Shown: positions 10,617 to 23,646, counted from the stretch's first letter. The stretch is DNA of 64,000 nt from Fragilariopsis cylindrus CCMP1102 (GCA_900095095.1 FMBT01000385.1:62001-126000); one strand, 5' to 3'. A program made the numbers and translations. Notes: generated by a model not told the origin, from the letters alone.

Positions 10617-12050
10617 ATGATGTTTCCTTACGCTAGAAGAATTCTTTTGTTGTCCTGTTCTATTGTATCATTATTATCACAACCATCAAATGCTTGGTCA
10701 ATTCGCAACAACTCACAAGGGCAACCGAGGTTGTGTTCGGTGGTTGCAGCTAGTTTAAATGGCATAACACGTATCGGACTTGGCAATGCAAACAGTGCTA
10801 ATAACGGAAAGAAACAAGTGATGGTAACAGCTAAATCTAATCGAGATGTTTTACAAGGCAGATTTCAAAAAATATCAATATCATTGAAAAATAATCAATC
10901 ACCGTGGCTAAGTATAGACCAATTAGATATTAAAGGAGAAAATTTACAATTTGGTTACACGCCTATTTTGATACCATTATTATGTACAATTTTATTTATA
11001 TCTCCGTCACTGGTTTTATTATTTCCCTTGATTAAAATTATGTCGATGGACCAGCGACAACGTATAATGATGATGGATTATTATAATTCTCAATCCAACG
11101 TGAACAAGATTTGTTTTAGGTTGGCATCGATTTCAATTTTGTTTCGATATCAGTCTATAGCTTTTTTGTTATTGTTTTCTGAAACGTTGAGGAATCAACG
11201 AATACGGTTGATGACGAAGGAATATTTAAATTATGAATATATAAAACAAACAACTGAGACTACTAAGAGGAGCTTTCAACGATTAAAACGTTTATTATGG
11301 ACAATAATAGGCGGCGAACCATGTCAATTCAATTATGAATTCACATTGAATAATGATAATATTGCACAATCATCGCTTATCAGATTATTCACAAAATCTA
11401 TCCTACAATCCTTCATGGCAAATTCTGCCTTGCCACTGGCAGCTGCCGCTACAGATGCAACTAATCAGCTGTTAAAGGAAGTTGAAGATCAACAGCAACA
11501 AGCGACAACATTAAACTCTAATATTAGTGGTAGCATTACCAGGATCAATAGCAATAGCAATAATAATAATGTTATGTCTGTTTGGAAAGAGAACGAATCG
11601 TCATCGTTTCAACTATCAAAACTTCTTTCTGCAACATCCTTTGATTTGCAGGGTGATCCAACGTTTGGTAAGGGGGAATATCTTTATCTTCCCTGTGTTG
11701 CGTTGTTACCAAACGATCAGGGAAATCTGTCTTTCACCCTTCGAACGAAGGTTCGTGCATTGGGAAGAAGTATATGGGGAAATACTAGTAATAATGGCCT
11801 AGAATTCGAAGCTCCCGCTTCTCGAGTGGATGTTGATGCTGCTCTTCCGAGCAACACAAATGATTGGACAAGAAAGTTTTTACCTAAAGTAATTTGGCTG
11901 CCAATAGGATCGCCAGGAATGGTTTTGCCATTGGGACGAGATACAACCATTGAACGAATTAATATGAACGATGAAAGATGTCAAGTTCAAGGAAAAGTGC
12001 AGTTTTTTCAAGAAATCGATAAGACGACTTCAAGCCTAACCTCCATCTGA
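10617..12050 (+). CDS. Plastid-type DUF2993-like (LmeA-like) membrane protein
   Basis: The first real ATG in this frame is at 10617 (MMFPYARRILLLSCSIV), giving 477 aa; the frame is open further upstream but only from TTG. A signal peptide ends SQPSNA and is followed by WSIR. An aromatic residue at +1 after the cleavage site is the hallmark of heterokont plastid presequences. The mature N-terminus has the DUF2993 pattern: ITRIGLGN, VMVTAKSNRDVLQGRFQKI and LDIKGENLQFGY. Two hydrophobic segments follow (about 114-140 and 168-187). The C-terminal third is unrecognised. The family is thought to bind lipids; its role here is unknown. Confidence 0.6.
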   Translation: MMFPYARRILLLSCSIVSLLSQPSNAWSIRNNSQGQPRLCSVVAASLNGITRIGLGNANSANNGKKQVMVTAKSNRDVLQGRFQKISISLKNNQSPWLSIDQLDIKGENLQFGYTPILIPLLCTILFISPSLVLLFPLIKIMSMDQRQRIMMMDYYNSQSNVNKICFRLASISILFRYQSIAFLLLFSETLRNQRIRLMTKEYLNYEYIKQTTETTKRSFQRLKRLLWTIIGGEPCQFNYEFTLNNDNIAQSSLIRLFTKSILQSFMANSALPLAAAATDATNQLLKEVEDQQQQATTLNSNISGSITRINSNSNNNNVMSVWKENESSSFQLSKLLSATSFDLQGDPTFGKGEYLYLPCVALLPNDQGNLSFTLRTKVRALGRSIWGNTSNNGLEFEAPASRVDVDAALPSNTNDWTRKFLPKVIWLPIGSPGMVLPLGRDTTIERINMNDERCQVQGKVQFFQEIDKTTSSLTSI

Positions 12051-12414
12051 TCCTAAATAATGTCCGACTCACAAAAAGCATTACTGGAATTATGTCATAT
12101 TGCTGCATGTCACTGAATATCTAATTTGACTTAACCCTACACATACATCTAGCTATTTCAACTCAATCTAATATTTAATATAACTTCCTTCGTACCAACT
12201 ATTAATTAATCCATCGATTCATTATTAATTATCAATTCTAGCTAGAAGTAGAGAGCATTAAAAAAATAATTTAGTACGATGCTTAGTGTAACCTCTTCCC
12301 TTGAGACCAATGCTGTAGAATAATCACCCTTTTTATCGCCATCGGTACTCCTTCAAAAATCATCTACAATTCCTTTTCAGTTTACAAAGTATGTATCCTT
12401 TATTGCAACAAGTA

Positions 12415-15400
12415 TTAGACATTCATCAATTTGGAGATCGATGTTTCAGCAAGTTTTGAGATAAAGTCCTTTAGGTCGCTTGGAGAATAGGCCTTAGAAA
12501 TACCATTTTTATCGCTTGCTACCAATGTCGCTAAATCAAGAGCATGTTGGTACCAAAATGCAGGTGTCGGCGAAATGTCTGTGTCTGTACTATTACTGGC
12601 ATTGGATTTTTGTAGAAGGATGAGCACTTCTTCTCTTGGAAGATGGATGTTTTCGGTATCATTAAGACTTCGAGACAACCATGATGCGGTTTCTTCGCAT
12701 ACCTCATGATAAAGGTTGACGGCCAAAACAAGATGACGAGACCGGATCTTTTCAATATCTCGTTGACGATTTTGTTCTTCCTCATCCGAACGATGAATAT
12801 TGGCAAATTCATCTTCATCTGCAGACAACCAACCACCGGGATGGGTTAAAACATTGTGTAAAGCAAGACGTGCTTCTTCTGCAGCGTGAAGTGTCTTTTC
12901 TAAATGCTTTTTCTTTTCCTTAACCCAGCTTCGAAGAAAGTTAGTTTTAGCAATATTTTTTCGGTCTCGTTGAGATTCGTAGCATCAGGAAGCTGATGAT
13001 CTTCTAATGCTGTTGGAGTTTCTTCTAAGATTTGTTTCCAATCTTCAAAAGTACCGTATGCTTCTAAGTAGCTATTATAAGCCACATATTCTGTCATGGC
13101 ATTATCAACCTTTGTCGTATATACAGTGCGTTCCATGCCTAGATTAAGCACAGTATTGCTATTCTCGTCTTCCTCTTCAATGATTGGAGAGACAGTCTGG
13201 CGTACCAAGTCCAGGAAGTTCTCGGGGAGGTTATCGTTCATAAAGGTCATGGCAACGTACGTTTTATCCTCTTCTTCGTTCAACAATAAGTCTCTGAAGA
13301 GAATATTCGCACAGATCAAAGCATCACCCATGTGATCATCTTGATGCAACAGCCACTGGAGGGAGTTGCACTTAATCTTATCCATGACCTCCTCACTTTC
13401 ATCACCAATGCTACCGGAAGGAGCTGATAATGATAACCGTACAATCTTCCGAAGAAGAGGCAACTCCAATCGTGGCATAAGATCACGAATTTGTCCCGTC
13501 ATCAGTTTGCGTTCCGAATCATCCAAAACCTTCACTAAAACATTCGGGTAATATTCTTGTATCTTTGGTCTTGGTAATAGACTAACGTACAATGTTAACA
13601 TGTGCCACAAGTCGGGCCTGGATTCAAGATATTGTACATACTCGAACAAGATTTCATCCTTTTGTTCGCTAACGCCATCAAGGAGAATCGGTGTAGAAGA
13701 TTCTTGTAGCGAATCTAAAAATAGTGTCAAATGCGTCATGACTCTTACTCCCTCCCAGTCTTGATTTACATAATCATCATCGTCATTCTTTCCCAACGAA
13801 ACCTCCTTAAGATCCGAAACTAATTGAGATGTTTCTTCAGCACAAAGTTGTAATATGGCTGACTTTCCCGTTACAAATGCCATAATAGCCGATTTGGATG
13901 AAAATTGATGATGACGACGACGACGACGACTATTGTTATTCATCTCTCGTCGTTGTTGTTCCTGTTGTCGAAGGAAGTGACTATTAGTGAGTGTCGATGC
14001 GACTTGTGCCTCTGTCATCGTGGATAAGTTAGCCGTTGCCATCAATTGTTCATTTTCTTCTTTTTCATACTGATATCCTGGAAACCCGTTACGTGTCCCG
14101 ACATTGCGTCTTCGGTTGATATTGTGACGATGTAAGACTTCATCTTGAGTTCTACCACGCATTCCCATAAGCAAAACGCATAATGACTTCGTCCACGACG
14201 ATCGAATACATGGATTGTCTAGAGCGGTAGTGACATCATCGGATAAGATAGAATAAATAGCAGCCTCTTCATTCCCGATGTCAGTTTCTTGATTTTGTTG
14301 TTTCTGAAGCAAACGCCGACCCGACCTCCAGACTTGTCTTTTCCATAAAAATCGATTAGGATTACCAACGGAAATATTATCGACAGACTTTGTTTCGTCC
14401 TTAATTTCGGTGGTGTATCCGAAAGGTTCTCCTCCGATCCATGCAGCAGCCCGCCAAGATTGTCCCCGCTGTCTTGCTATGTCTAAAGCTTCTTTGGTCC
14501 GTCCTTCTAGAATCAATGCAAGACATACTTGGATCATCGTCTTAAGAATTTTTCCATCCATTTCTGAAATCAGGGATGGGATAGTCGGATCATCGGGGTG
14601 ACTAGAAGATTGAACTGTAGTAATATTTCCAGCAGCAGAAGAAGGCAACGCTCCCTTGATAGATTTTGATTCCAATACCAAGCATGATTGAATCCACTTC
14701 AAAAGTTCATTCTTTCTTTGTAAACCAAGGGTGGTTGTGCAGAAAAAGAAACAGATGACGGCGAAGATGATGGAATCATGCTTTCGAGTAATTCCTTGGG
14801 TGTGGAATTAATCTTACTTGTTAGTTGTTGTAGATAAAATGCTTGGAAGAAGAATTTTGTGTCAATGACGTGGAATCGTCATGCCAAATCAATGCCGATA
14901 GACCAAGTTTTCTTAAACTAACTAGAAGATCCAGAAGTTTCCCTCCTCTGTCGATGCCTCATCTTCCATCGGTAACGAATATCCGATATGACAAAGAGCT
15001 TTGCAATATCTACTTCGGTACGACATTCGTTCTGAGACAAAGACGCTGATGTACACGAAGAATCCATATGCATCATCATGTCATCATTATAATCACCTTC
15101 TTGTTGAAGTCCCCGCTCTTCACGTTCAAGATCTAAACGATCATTTATATTATGTTTCGCCTTCAGGTAATCATAAAGTGCATCATGATATTTACGAAAT
15201 GTATATTGCTTTAAGGAGGCCGAAGAAGGATTATTCTTTGTGAGGCTGCTGGTTATCATCGCAGTATAGTATTAGTATTAGTAATAGCACCACCAATACC
15301 ACCTTGAGAGATATTACGTCTGCCCACCGGTGATAAATTTCGATGATGATGACGACGACGACGAAGAAACAGTTTTGAATCTACGTTGCAGCATTGGAGT

Positions 15401-15855
15401 TTCAACAGGACGAGGCTCCGTGTACTTATCATCGTCGTTATCGTCCATATCATCATCATCGTCTACCAATCCATAGGTATTGCGACCACCACACTTGGTG
15501 TACTAGCAAGTTCTGATAATGCCAACAAATTTTTACTTGATGAATTACTCATAACTGGAGTACCAGCTCGTTCCAGTAGAGGAGTGCGTTTGGGTGTTTT
15601 TTGTGCAGGCGTAGGAGGTTCCTCTTGTAATTGTTGTTGATACCATTCCATGGCATTCATTTGGTAATTGTGATCACCCATGATAATATCATCACCATTA
15701 TCGTCATAACCCATATGCTGTCCTCTCTGAGAATAAGAATCTCGATTTTTACTTTTAGTATTATTATTATCGAGCAGAGGCGATTTAAAACTTTTTAATT
15801 GATTTTCAATAGCGGCAACGGCTCGTGCCGTTTCGTCATCATCGTCGTCGTTCAT
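12415..15855 (-). CDS. NUP107: Nucleoporin NUP107/Nup84, interrupted by several frame breaks
   Basis: Consecutive minus-strand frames read as one NUP107-like protein: an acidic, disordered N-terminus starting at ATG 15855, then KQYTFRKYHDALYDYLKAKH, LLDLLVSLRKLGLSALIWHD, and the diagnostic ALDIARQRGQSWRAAAWIGG (near 14500-14440), followed by a long alpha-solenoid to 12415. NUP107 belongs to the Y-complex scaffold of the nuclear pore. Reading needs one-base changes near 15470, 15345, 15265, 14940, 14845, 14715 and 12965. The longest intact block is 14702-12900. Most breaks sit beside short homopolymers and no introns fit. Either the assembly has indels here or this copy is a pseudogene; extended conservation between breaks favours error. 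Confidence 0.75.
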
Positions 15856-16458
15856 GCTTTTCTGTACTACTATATTAATTATACCTGCTATTAGAATGAC
15901 CAATTGTACTAGAAGTAGACTTTGGGAATGAGAAAGACAGAGAGGGATCAATGCTACTGGATTGTGTCTTTGCAAAAAATTCAGTAACGACAACAACAGC
16001 CGCAGCACAAACGAGCCAACAACAACAACGTGAACTGTCAAAAGAGATCCATTCGAATAAGTACAATACTAGAATAGTTTTTTGAATTATTATCACGGCA
16101 GACAGACAGACCACTTCCTTTTTTTTCCGCGCGTGATCGTTCGGAGAGAGAAAAGAAAATGCTAGATGCGTCAGCTAGCCAGCTTTTTCAAAATTTTCCC
16201 CCTTTGTGTCGTTACATATCATATTGACAATGGTGTGTTGTAATCATTGAAAGATAACGTTTACTCGATGGTGTTCAACAGCTTCGATTTGTAGGAGAGA
16301 TAGAGACAAATAAAATATATTGATATACAGTATAGGAGAGATAGAGAGAAAATTGCACGCACAAAGCAAAACCGTGCACAACAACGAATGAAACAAAGAA
16401 AAACAAAAGAAGATTGAACACGCAACTATATTATTTACATATATTATTTATACATATA
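15856..16458. promoter_or_regulatory. Shared intergenic region of NUP107 and the desaturase gene
   Basis: About 600 bp between divergent starts. It is AT-rich and contains a repeated GGAGAGATAGAGA motif (near 16293 and 16334). No other gene is visible. Confidence 0.35.
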
Positions 16459-17318
16459 ATGTCAGTCATAGAAGGAAAATACAGCAACTTCAAAGTATTG
16501 TGCTCGATACGTGCACAACGTGTGCTATCGGAACATTGTTCTACTACAAACCTGAATTTTTCAATCCATGGGATCTTAGTCTTAATCAATGGATGTTGGG
16601 TGGATTAGCGATACGAGGTGCCATTAACTTTTATGATCATTTGGTGGTCTTTGCGGTGGATTCGATCTTCAGTCAGAATTTTTTACCAACACGAACCACC
16701 GGAAAGGCGGTACGGTATGTGGATCTCGATATACAATCGATCATATTCCTATCTATTAATGCAGTACATGAATGGATCTTCGTACAAAGATTATGTCATT
16801 ATATATGGTTTTCTCCGGATGTGTCATTGGAAATTGATGACATTGGTGTATCAAATACGATCGGTGCTCTTGTGGTTATGTTTGTTGTGTTAGATTTATG
16901 TTACGCACCATGTCATCATCTACTACACATGCCGGCTATCTATCCACTAATACACAAACATCATCATCGACAACATTTCCCAACAAGAGGATATTTAGAT
17001 GCGGGCAATGAACATCCAATTGAGCATATAATTGGTGTCCTTTGTACGTGGGCATCAGTGTTATCAGCTGTACATATAGTAGATGCTCATGCAGTGGTCA
17101 TATTCTTATTTTTCAATATCCATGCCGCGCTTGCCATGTTAAATCATTCACCGTATGATGTGGAATTTTTAGGGTACTCTGTTGCGAATCATGAAATGCA
17201 TCATCGAAAATTTACTATCAATTATTCACAATATTGTATGTGGTACGATCACATAATGAGAACATATGCTCGATATGAAGGACCTACTGCAGTACGAATA
17301 GACAAATCTAAGTTTTAA
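16459..17318 (+). CDS. Fatty acid hydroxylase/sterol desaturase superfamily protein
   Basis: From 16500 the frame encodes about 272 aa with the histidine clusters of this di-iron membrane family: CHHLLH, HKHHHRQHF, NEHPIEH and NHEMHHRKFTINYSQY. Several hydrophobic segments lie between them. Members hydroxylate or desaturate sterols or lipids in the ER. The long frame has no ATG at its start (it opens at GTG). An ATG at 16459 (MSVIEGK) reads into it only if the A-run at 16476-16479 is one base longer, suggesting a one-base indel; an upstream exon is the alternative. The exact substrate cannot be told. Confidence 0.8.
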
Positions 17319-17758
17319 ATTTCCTTTCGAAAAATAAAATTGACAGCTTTTGATTTTTTTGCAGTCAAATATAATAGCTATCAACAGTAAATTAAGTTTT
17401 TCAACAATTTCACATGAGCAGATACCGGTAGACACGATCACTATGAAGGTTAGAGGCTCTTCTGTTCCTACTAGTACCCAATTAAATATCCATGTTCCAA
17501 CTTGTCTAAAAATACACAAAATCTACAACAGAAAAACTGTCCAGGGCCAGCCTGATACGCCTTCACAAAGATAAATGACGCGCGCATTATGTCGTGTCGG
17601 CGAGCGAAAATATTTAATTTTGAACGAATATCATTTTTAGATTTCTTCTCTTAATTCTTAAATTTTTTCATTTGCCTTCTCATTGCACTTTCATGCAATT
17701 GTTGATCGTGTATAGCAGACAAGGCCTAACAAACAGCAAGAAGGAAGAAGGAGATAAA
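17319..17758. other. Intergenic
   Basis: No gene or distinct signal seen. Confidence 0.4.
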
Positions 17759-18467
17759 ATGTCGGATTTAGCACCTTTCGTGGCGACGATATTGCGTGAT
17801 CAAGTCGTTAGTGACTTACAGGAAGAAAATCGAATATTGAAAGAACGTTTACGTGCTGCACAAAAAGTACAAATTGTTTCTGGTACCGGTCGTGATGAGG
17901 TAATGGCACACAACAACAACAACAGCAACGATGATGACGACGATGAAGATAAGGATGAAATCATTCGTTTCGCGGAGGGTCAGTTAGAAAATGGAAACTT
18001 CCAGAACAGTGGTCGTTTGTTCGAGATACCATTAAACGTCCAGCATCAACCATGCCCGATAGAAAAGTTAAGAATGTTAGATCTGTTTGGGAGGTTTCCA
18101 CAATGGATACATTAACAGAGGCTTTGGAGCTTTTTTTGGTGACTACGAAGATGGTACAGATACTTCGATAATCATTCATAGTTTCGGTGGTCAAGGCGAG
18201 AGACGTATGTGGGTGTCATTTACTGTGAACAACTGGCCCAGGGAAAGATATTTGCTTCTTGTCAATGCAGAAATCGAAGCTCAACTGAACGAACTAGAAC
18301 TGATGGAATTCATTATAGAACGTTTGCCAGAATTATATCCAGATGCTACCATTACCTTCCATGACGTTTCCTTATTGAGCCACGGGAATCAAGATGCAAT
18401 TCAGAATTTACCATCATCTCTTTTAGCAAGATTAACAGTTGGATTGGATGCATACAATTCAGTCTAA
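17759..18467 (+). CDS. MSDLAPFVA-type protein of unknown function, one frame break
   Basis: Starts at ATG 17759 with MSDLAPFVATILRDQVV, then a short coiled coil (LQEENRILKERLRAAQ), an N/D-rich linker and a C-terminal globular part (WVSFTVNNWPRERYLLL ... ATITFHDVSLL). I recall similar N-termini in diatom proteins but know no function. The frame changes by one base near 18090, in GTTTGGGAGG, joining the 17759-18115 frame to the one that runs to 18467. The second half continues naturally, so an indel is likelier than two genes. Confidence 0.6.
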
Positions 18468-19592
18468 TAACAGATAATTTCATGAGGTATCAACAATTCA
18501 AAAAACCTATACGAGTCGAGACATTCTACTATGGGATTGCTTAGCACCGTTAAAATACGCAACATTGGGTGAATTTTCTGGATACACAATGAAGAAAAAC
18601 AAGACTTGTGAGAATACCAATACTTTAGAGTAGCTGCTAGTAAAGAGGCGAGATTCCCAGAAGATCCGCTAGAGCTAGAGACGTTCTGTAAGAAATCAAA
18701 TACATATATAGGTGATACGACGCTAATTAAAGCTGAAGGGATATGAATAATCTGAAAAATATTGATCTGAGATGAGATGACGCTTTTCTTCTGGTACTTA
18801 TCTTGTAATCATTTCCAGCAGAAACCCATTATTCATGAATCCTATCCCTCCTGTTCTTCTTTCACAACTCGAGCTGTCGTATTCGTTCTTTATTTCCTTC
18901 TTGTCGATTTCTAGTAGACATCTGCAGCATGATGTCCTATGCAATAATAATAATTAATAATCAACAAGCTTGTTTTTCTAAACGTTACAGGGCCAGCTTA
19001 ATTTCAAGCGCGCGGCACGCAAACTTTTGATCATGATTTTAAGCATGATCGAAGCATAATCTCTTTCGCCAAATTCTTTTTTATTGTCCACACTGCCTTG
19101 AGCCTGTGTATTACTCTGCGTATTACTACAGTCAATCAAAAAGAAAAACGGATTATACACGGTGGTGGTTAGTGGGTGGTGGGAGTAAGAATCGAAATGG
19201 ATACGCCAACTTTTGAACGAAGAACAGTTTCTGCGGACTGCAGAGCACACTCAACACGATGATGGTATAGTCGCTGCACATAATATACATGTAATCACTA
19301 CTGATGGATGTACCAAGACCTTCTGAGGCGAGATAAAACGGATGATCCCATTTTTTCTGTTTCGAATCCGTTTCAGTTTTGTCACCTGTTTCAGATCAAT
19401 TGGACCTAGCATTTGTACAGATTTCCTTTGAAAAAAAATAGCAAACAATGTACGGGTTTTTTCGATTAGCACAGACTATCTGGTCCTTGCCCTCGGATCA
19501 GATTTGCTCATAAAACGAAAAATAAAAGTATTCGATATTGCATATATATTATAGTAAAACAAATAGCAGTAATATTCCTAAAGAAATCAACG
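18468..19592. other. Intergenic
   Basis: No convincing gene. Short minus-strand frames at 18978-19472 lack recognisable content. Confidence 0.4.
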
Positions 19593-20177
19593 ATGCTTAA
19601 TCTATCAAGACCAAGCCCTGCGGTGAAGAAATTGTTGCAAGCGTCAAATCATCACATCGGATACACTACAAGGAAGAACACCAAGGAGACATGGATCAAC
19701 AACTCGTTCAACGACAACATTAGAGATCCCAAGATGAAAAGACAAGAGGAGGTTGATGAGTTTGAAAGACGGTGGCAATTAATTGATGATCCTATTCCTT
19801 TTTATTTATTCGACGAAAGTAGATTGGAAAGTTCCTCTATGATTGCATTCGACGACGAGGCGAGCTTATCTAGCAGCAGCACCAGCACCAGCACCAGCAC
19901 CAGCGACGCTATGAAGAAAAAGAGAAAACATAATCGATCGTGGAAGCGACGACTCGTCCTCGTCTCTTATCACTTATCCCTCCGTCGTGAATGTAAAGTA
20001 GGGGCAGCATTGATGTTATTGACCACGAACTATATGACATTGCTTGCTCATAAACCTTTCGGATGCTTTCTATACCTTTATCTTTTGATCGTCACTACGA
20101 TACGCTATAAGCTTTGGGGAAATAACTATATTATGATACTTATAAATTGGACGATAGATACGACTTCCTATATATAA
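19593..20177 (+). CDS. Hypothetical protein with C-terminal membrane segment
   Basis: A 194-aa ATG frame. The N-terminal half is hydrophilic (EEVDEFERRWQLIDDPIPFY), followed by an S/T run encoded by AGCACC repeats, a basic patch (KKKRKHNRSWKRR) and a hydrophobic region (about 137-190) that could hold one or two membrane helices. No family recognised. The varied composition outside the repeat supports a real gene. Confidence 0.45.
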   Translation: MLNLSRPSPAVKKLLQASNHHIGYTTRKNTKETWINNSFNDNIRDPKMKRQEEVDEFERRWQLIDDPIPFYLFDESRLESSSMIAFDDEASLSSSSTSTSTSTSDAMKKKRKHNRSWKRRLVLVSYHLSLRRECKVGAALMLLTTNYMTLLAHKPFGCFLYLYLLIVTTIRYKLWGNNYIMILINWTIDTTSYI

Positions 20178-21404
20178 TCGTTCTATGAGACTACCTTTAA
20201 TCTATAAAATAATGTTTTAATATGTTACTGCATACTTACTTTCTACTATTTATTACATGCAAAATGATTGACTTTTGTATCATTAATCTAGCTAATAGTG
20301 ATGAGGTTCAGACGTACTACATGATATTTGTATCAATATCCCCTATTCTATCTTCTTATTAAAATGGTGCTCAACACCATTATATGTCGGTCAGCAATAT
20401 TTCCATCAGAAGATGGATATCATATGATACACTTATCATTGTTCTCTCCTTTACAAGTTGTTTATTGGTTTGGTAAGGAAGGATGAACAGAATAGCAATA
20501 ATGATAATACTAATATAAGAATTGATTTCAAATACTTCTGGAAAAGCTGTGGCCATTTCTACTTTTGTGAGCCATTCTATGACCAGTATATTAAAACAAC
20601 CTCCAGTAGTGTGGTCGATGACATCCGCATGTTACTTAATTAATAACCTTAGGTGGCTTTCCAATAGCCATTAACAATGATAATATCTCTATAAAATCAT
20701 AAGTGTGCCAGCTTACAAAAAGTTTAGACCAGTATTTCAACACTCTACGATAGCGATAGATACTGGCACTTTGCCTGTATATTCATACCATAGAGCTGAT
20801 GATGATGTGAGTGTGTGTGTGTGTGTGCGTGTGTTGTGCTAACCTTCTTTTCTGTTAAAAAATGGGGGATGAAAAGCAAAACCATGTAGAGCCGGGAGTC
20901 AATTTGCAGTTTATTATAACATTACACAAACCATGTGGGAAGTAACTATGATGATCCACATGCTTGTCAAATATTATCCAACAACTTCGAAAGAAGCTGA
21001 AGACAGACTAGACGTACAGTACAGCATAACAGTGACAAATCAACACTATCAATTTAGGCCCTTACGTACGAAGGTAGGACGTCACTTCGTGAATGAAAAA
21101 ATGTTTTCTTTGTCATGGTGTATGAATGCGTTAAAGCCACACATCACTAGATGATGTTTTTACGTACTGTTTTATTTGTTGCGATCAAAGAAGCCATCAA
21201 ATACATACACCAATTCATTCATCACACACAATCGATTATACTGTATCGAATATATCTACAGTATCATATACGAGACGAGAGATTGGAGATAACTGGTACA
21301 TATAGACAAATATTGGGCTCTCTAACAACTTCTAATCCAATTTCATCGAGGAAAAACTTCTCTTGATTTTTTTTGATTTTTACGTAAAAAGAAAAGAAAA
21401 GAAT
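20178..21404. other. Intergenic with a GT microsatellite
   Basis: Contains a (GT)n tract at about 20810-20834. No gene supported; short frames at 20458, 20933 and 21151 look like chance. Confidence 0.4.
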
Positions 21405-21521
21405 ATGATTTTCTCTCGAATATTGAGCGTTTTTGTTCTGGTTGGTTGCCTTCCATTAGTAACCTGGACGTTTGTTGCAAAAACTCCATCATATAGTTTT
21501 CAACAGACACATTACGGACTT

Positions 21522-21569
<48 letters not shown>

Positions 21570-23646
21570 TCATCAACGTGTACGGCATCTTTCGGAATTA
21601 CCGGGACGTCGTTCCGTAGTCAACGTTGTATTTTTCTTCCCGCAACAACAACTCGTCTCCAAGCAGCAGCAAAAGACGCAACTGAAGAATCTGAAGACGA
21701 CGATGATGATTCGTTTGATTCCGATGGATGGGAACCAAAGGAAGAGGATCTATTGGGAGTAGAAGACGAAGATTTGGATGAACTAGATATCGACGACATC
21801 GATAGCGATGGTGGTTTAAAAGTATCCGATGAGAACGACGACGACGATGAAGATGCTATCGAATACGCTGATAATGACGAGAACGATACCGACGAAGAAG
21901 AGGACATAGAGGATGATTTGGAAGAAAAGGAGGACGAAGATATCATAGAAGAAGAAGACGGAGCTGATGACGAAGATGAAGACGACGATGACGATGACGA
22001 TGATCTTGATGTTGATGTTGAGGCAAGTATTAGAGAAATGGATGAGAGAAACCTCCTGAGGGGTGGTCTGAGTGGTGGAAAAATTATGGATTGATACGAG
22101 AGAGGAAATGGAAAATTCCTCTTTATTTCCCGAGGGATGGATGGATGAAATGCTGAACTCGTACGAAGATCCTGACGATGAATTTTGGGACGATGAAGTA
22201 GCAAAAGTTCCTCTGGAAGAAAATCCTGATGATCCTTTGTACAATGAAAAAATGAAAATGGTCGAAGAATCTTCAGCTCGAAGGAAGGCAGCATCTCTAG
22301 CTAAAATCGAATCCGAAAAGGAAATCAACAAAGAATACGATTCACCATTGGAGGAAATGGAGGCGATGGACAAATTACTCGATAAAATACCAGATGACGG
22401 TGAGGAAGAATTCGCTTCTATTGATGCATCTGACTTAGATGGTATGGATATTCAAAAAGAACTAGAAAATGCAAACGCCTTGTTCGACGAAGAACCATAC
22501 CCAAAGACAAATAAAACCGATATTGTGGTACCGGTATAAATGATGAGGATATGGAAGCCATGGACGGTGCATGGAAAGGTATCAACGAGGAACTTACAAA
22601 GGAACCATGGAACAAAGTAGCAGCAACGCAGTTTGATTTTAATTATTCGGCCTATCCGAAACAATACATGTATGATATGTCAGAAACTGCTGCCGAAATC
22701 GGATCTGCTTCGTATGACGTCTATCCGTGGTTGAAGTATGATATGGGATTCAATGTTTCCAATCTTATTTTGGCTGCTGTCAAACACAATCCTGACGCAC
22801 CATTAATTTACAACATTGGTACCCGCAGCTTATGATCTGCGAACGTTATCAGACTGCACGAGACCGTGACTTTGACTTAACTGGGAGGACGTGAATGCTG
22901 CTGACATGGAAGAACTAGAGCGATATTACCTTGGATTTGGTTATGAAGAGATCCCCAATAAGAATCCGTCCGAAACCGGTATGATCTCTTTCGAAGACGC
23001 CGACGAGGAAGAGATTAAGATGGCTGCCTTCGAAAAATGGATGCTTGATGTATACAACGCAGAATGGGATAGGAAGGACTTTGACGATGAAGCCATAAAA
23101 GACGAAGACAACGTCTTTTCAGACAATTTCAAGATGCCACAACATCCCGATCAACCATCGTGGGATGACGCTCAAGAAGATATCGAAGGATGGAAAGAAG
23201 AATGGGAAGGAGAAGAAGAAAACGAAGAGGCTATCGCGTATCGAGATCGTATGGGTGAATCGGTTGACTACACAAAAAAACAAGACGATGACTTCCAGAA
23301 AAACTTCCGGGGACATTTGATAGTTGCATGTGGTCCATATGAAGCCGACTTGGATGTCGCGGAAGCTATTACCACTCGTATGGAGAAGGAATTCGGTAAT
23401 AGAATCTACACAGAAACTAAAATCTACAATCATGCACTTGAGGAAGACAATGTGTTTGAAGTTTGGTTAGAGAGTTATGAAATTGATTTGCTTCATTCGA
23501 AAAGAAGAAGTTTTATGGGTGTTGAGGGATGGGATGGTCCGGCCGAAGTGGATGATTCTCAAATGGACTTTATGGTCAAAGAAATTAAAGAATTGACCTC
23601 CGATGATGCTAAAATCAGTTATCGCTGGGAAGAACTTCATGTCTAG
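21405..23646 (+). CDS. Acidic plastid-type protein, interrupted by about four frame breaks
   Basis: ATG 21405 starts a signal peptide (MIFSRILSVFVLVGCLPLV) followed by TWTFVAKTP, a heterokont plastid motif with Phe near the cleavage site. A poly-S tract coded by about 16 TCG repeats and TRLQAAAKDA at the transit end follow. The mature protein begins very acidic (D/E runs to about 22015) and continues through WIDTREEMENSSLFPEGWMD, MGFNVSNLILAAVKHNPDAP, WEDVNAADMEELERYYLGFG and GHLIVACGPYEADLDVAEAI to a stop at 23646. Frames change near 22070, 22535, 22825 and 22882. The pieces overlap or abut and continue sensibly, so this looks like one gene with indels. I do not recognise the family. Confidence 0.6.
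21522..21568. repeat. (TCG)n microsatellite in coding sequence
   Basis: About 16 TCG units encode poly-Ser in the presumed transit-peptide region of the 21405 gene. Confidence 0.9.

Noticed and set aside
18978-19472. Two minus-strand frames
   Set aside because: No domain or splice continuity; composition resembles noncoding sequence.
21620-22294. Long serine-rich minus-strand frame
   Set aside because: It is the antisense of the D/E-coding plus-strand gene; poly-Ser arises from reversed GAC/GAT runs.
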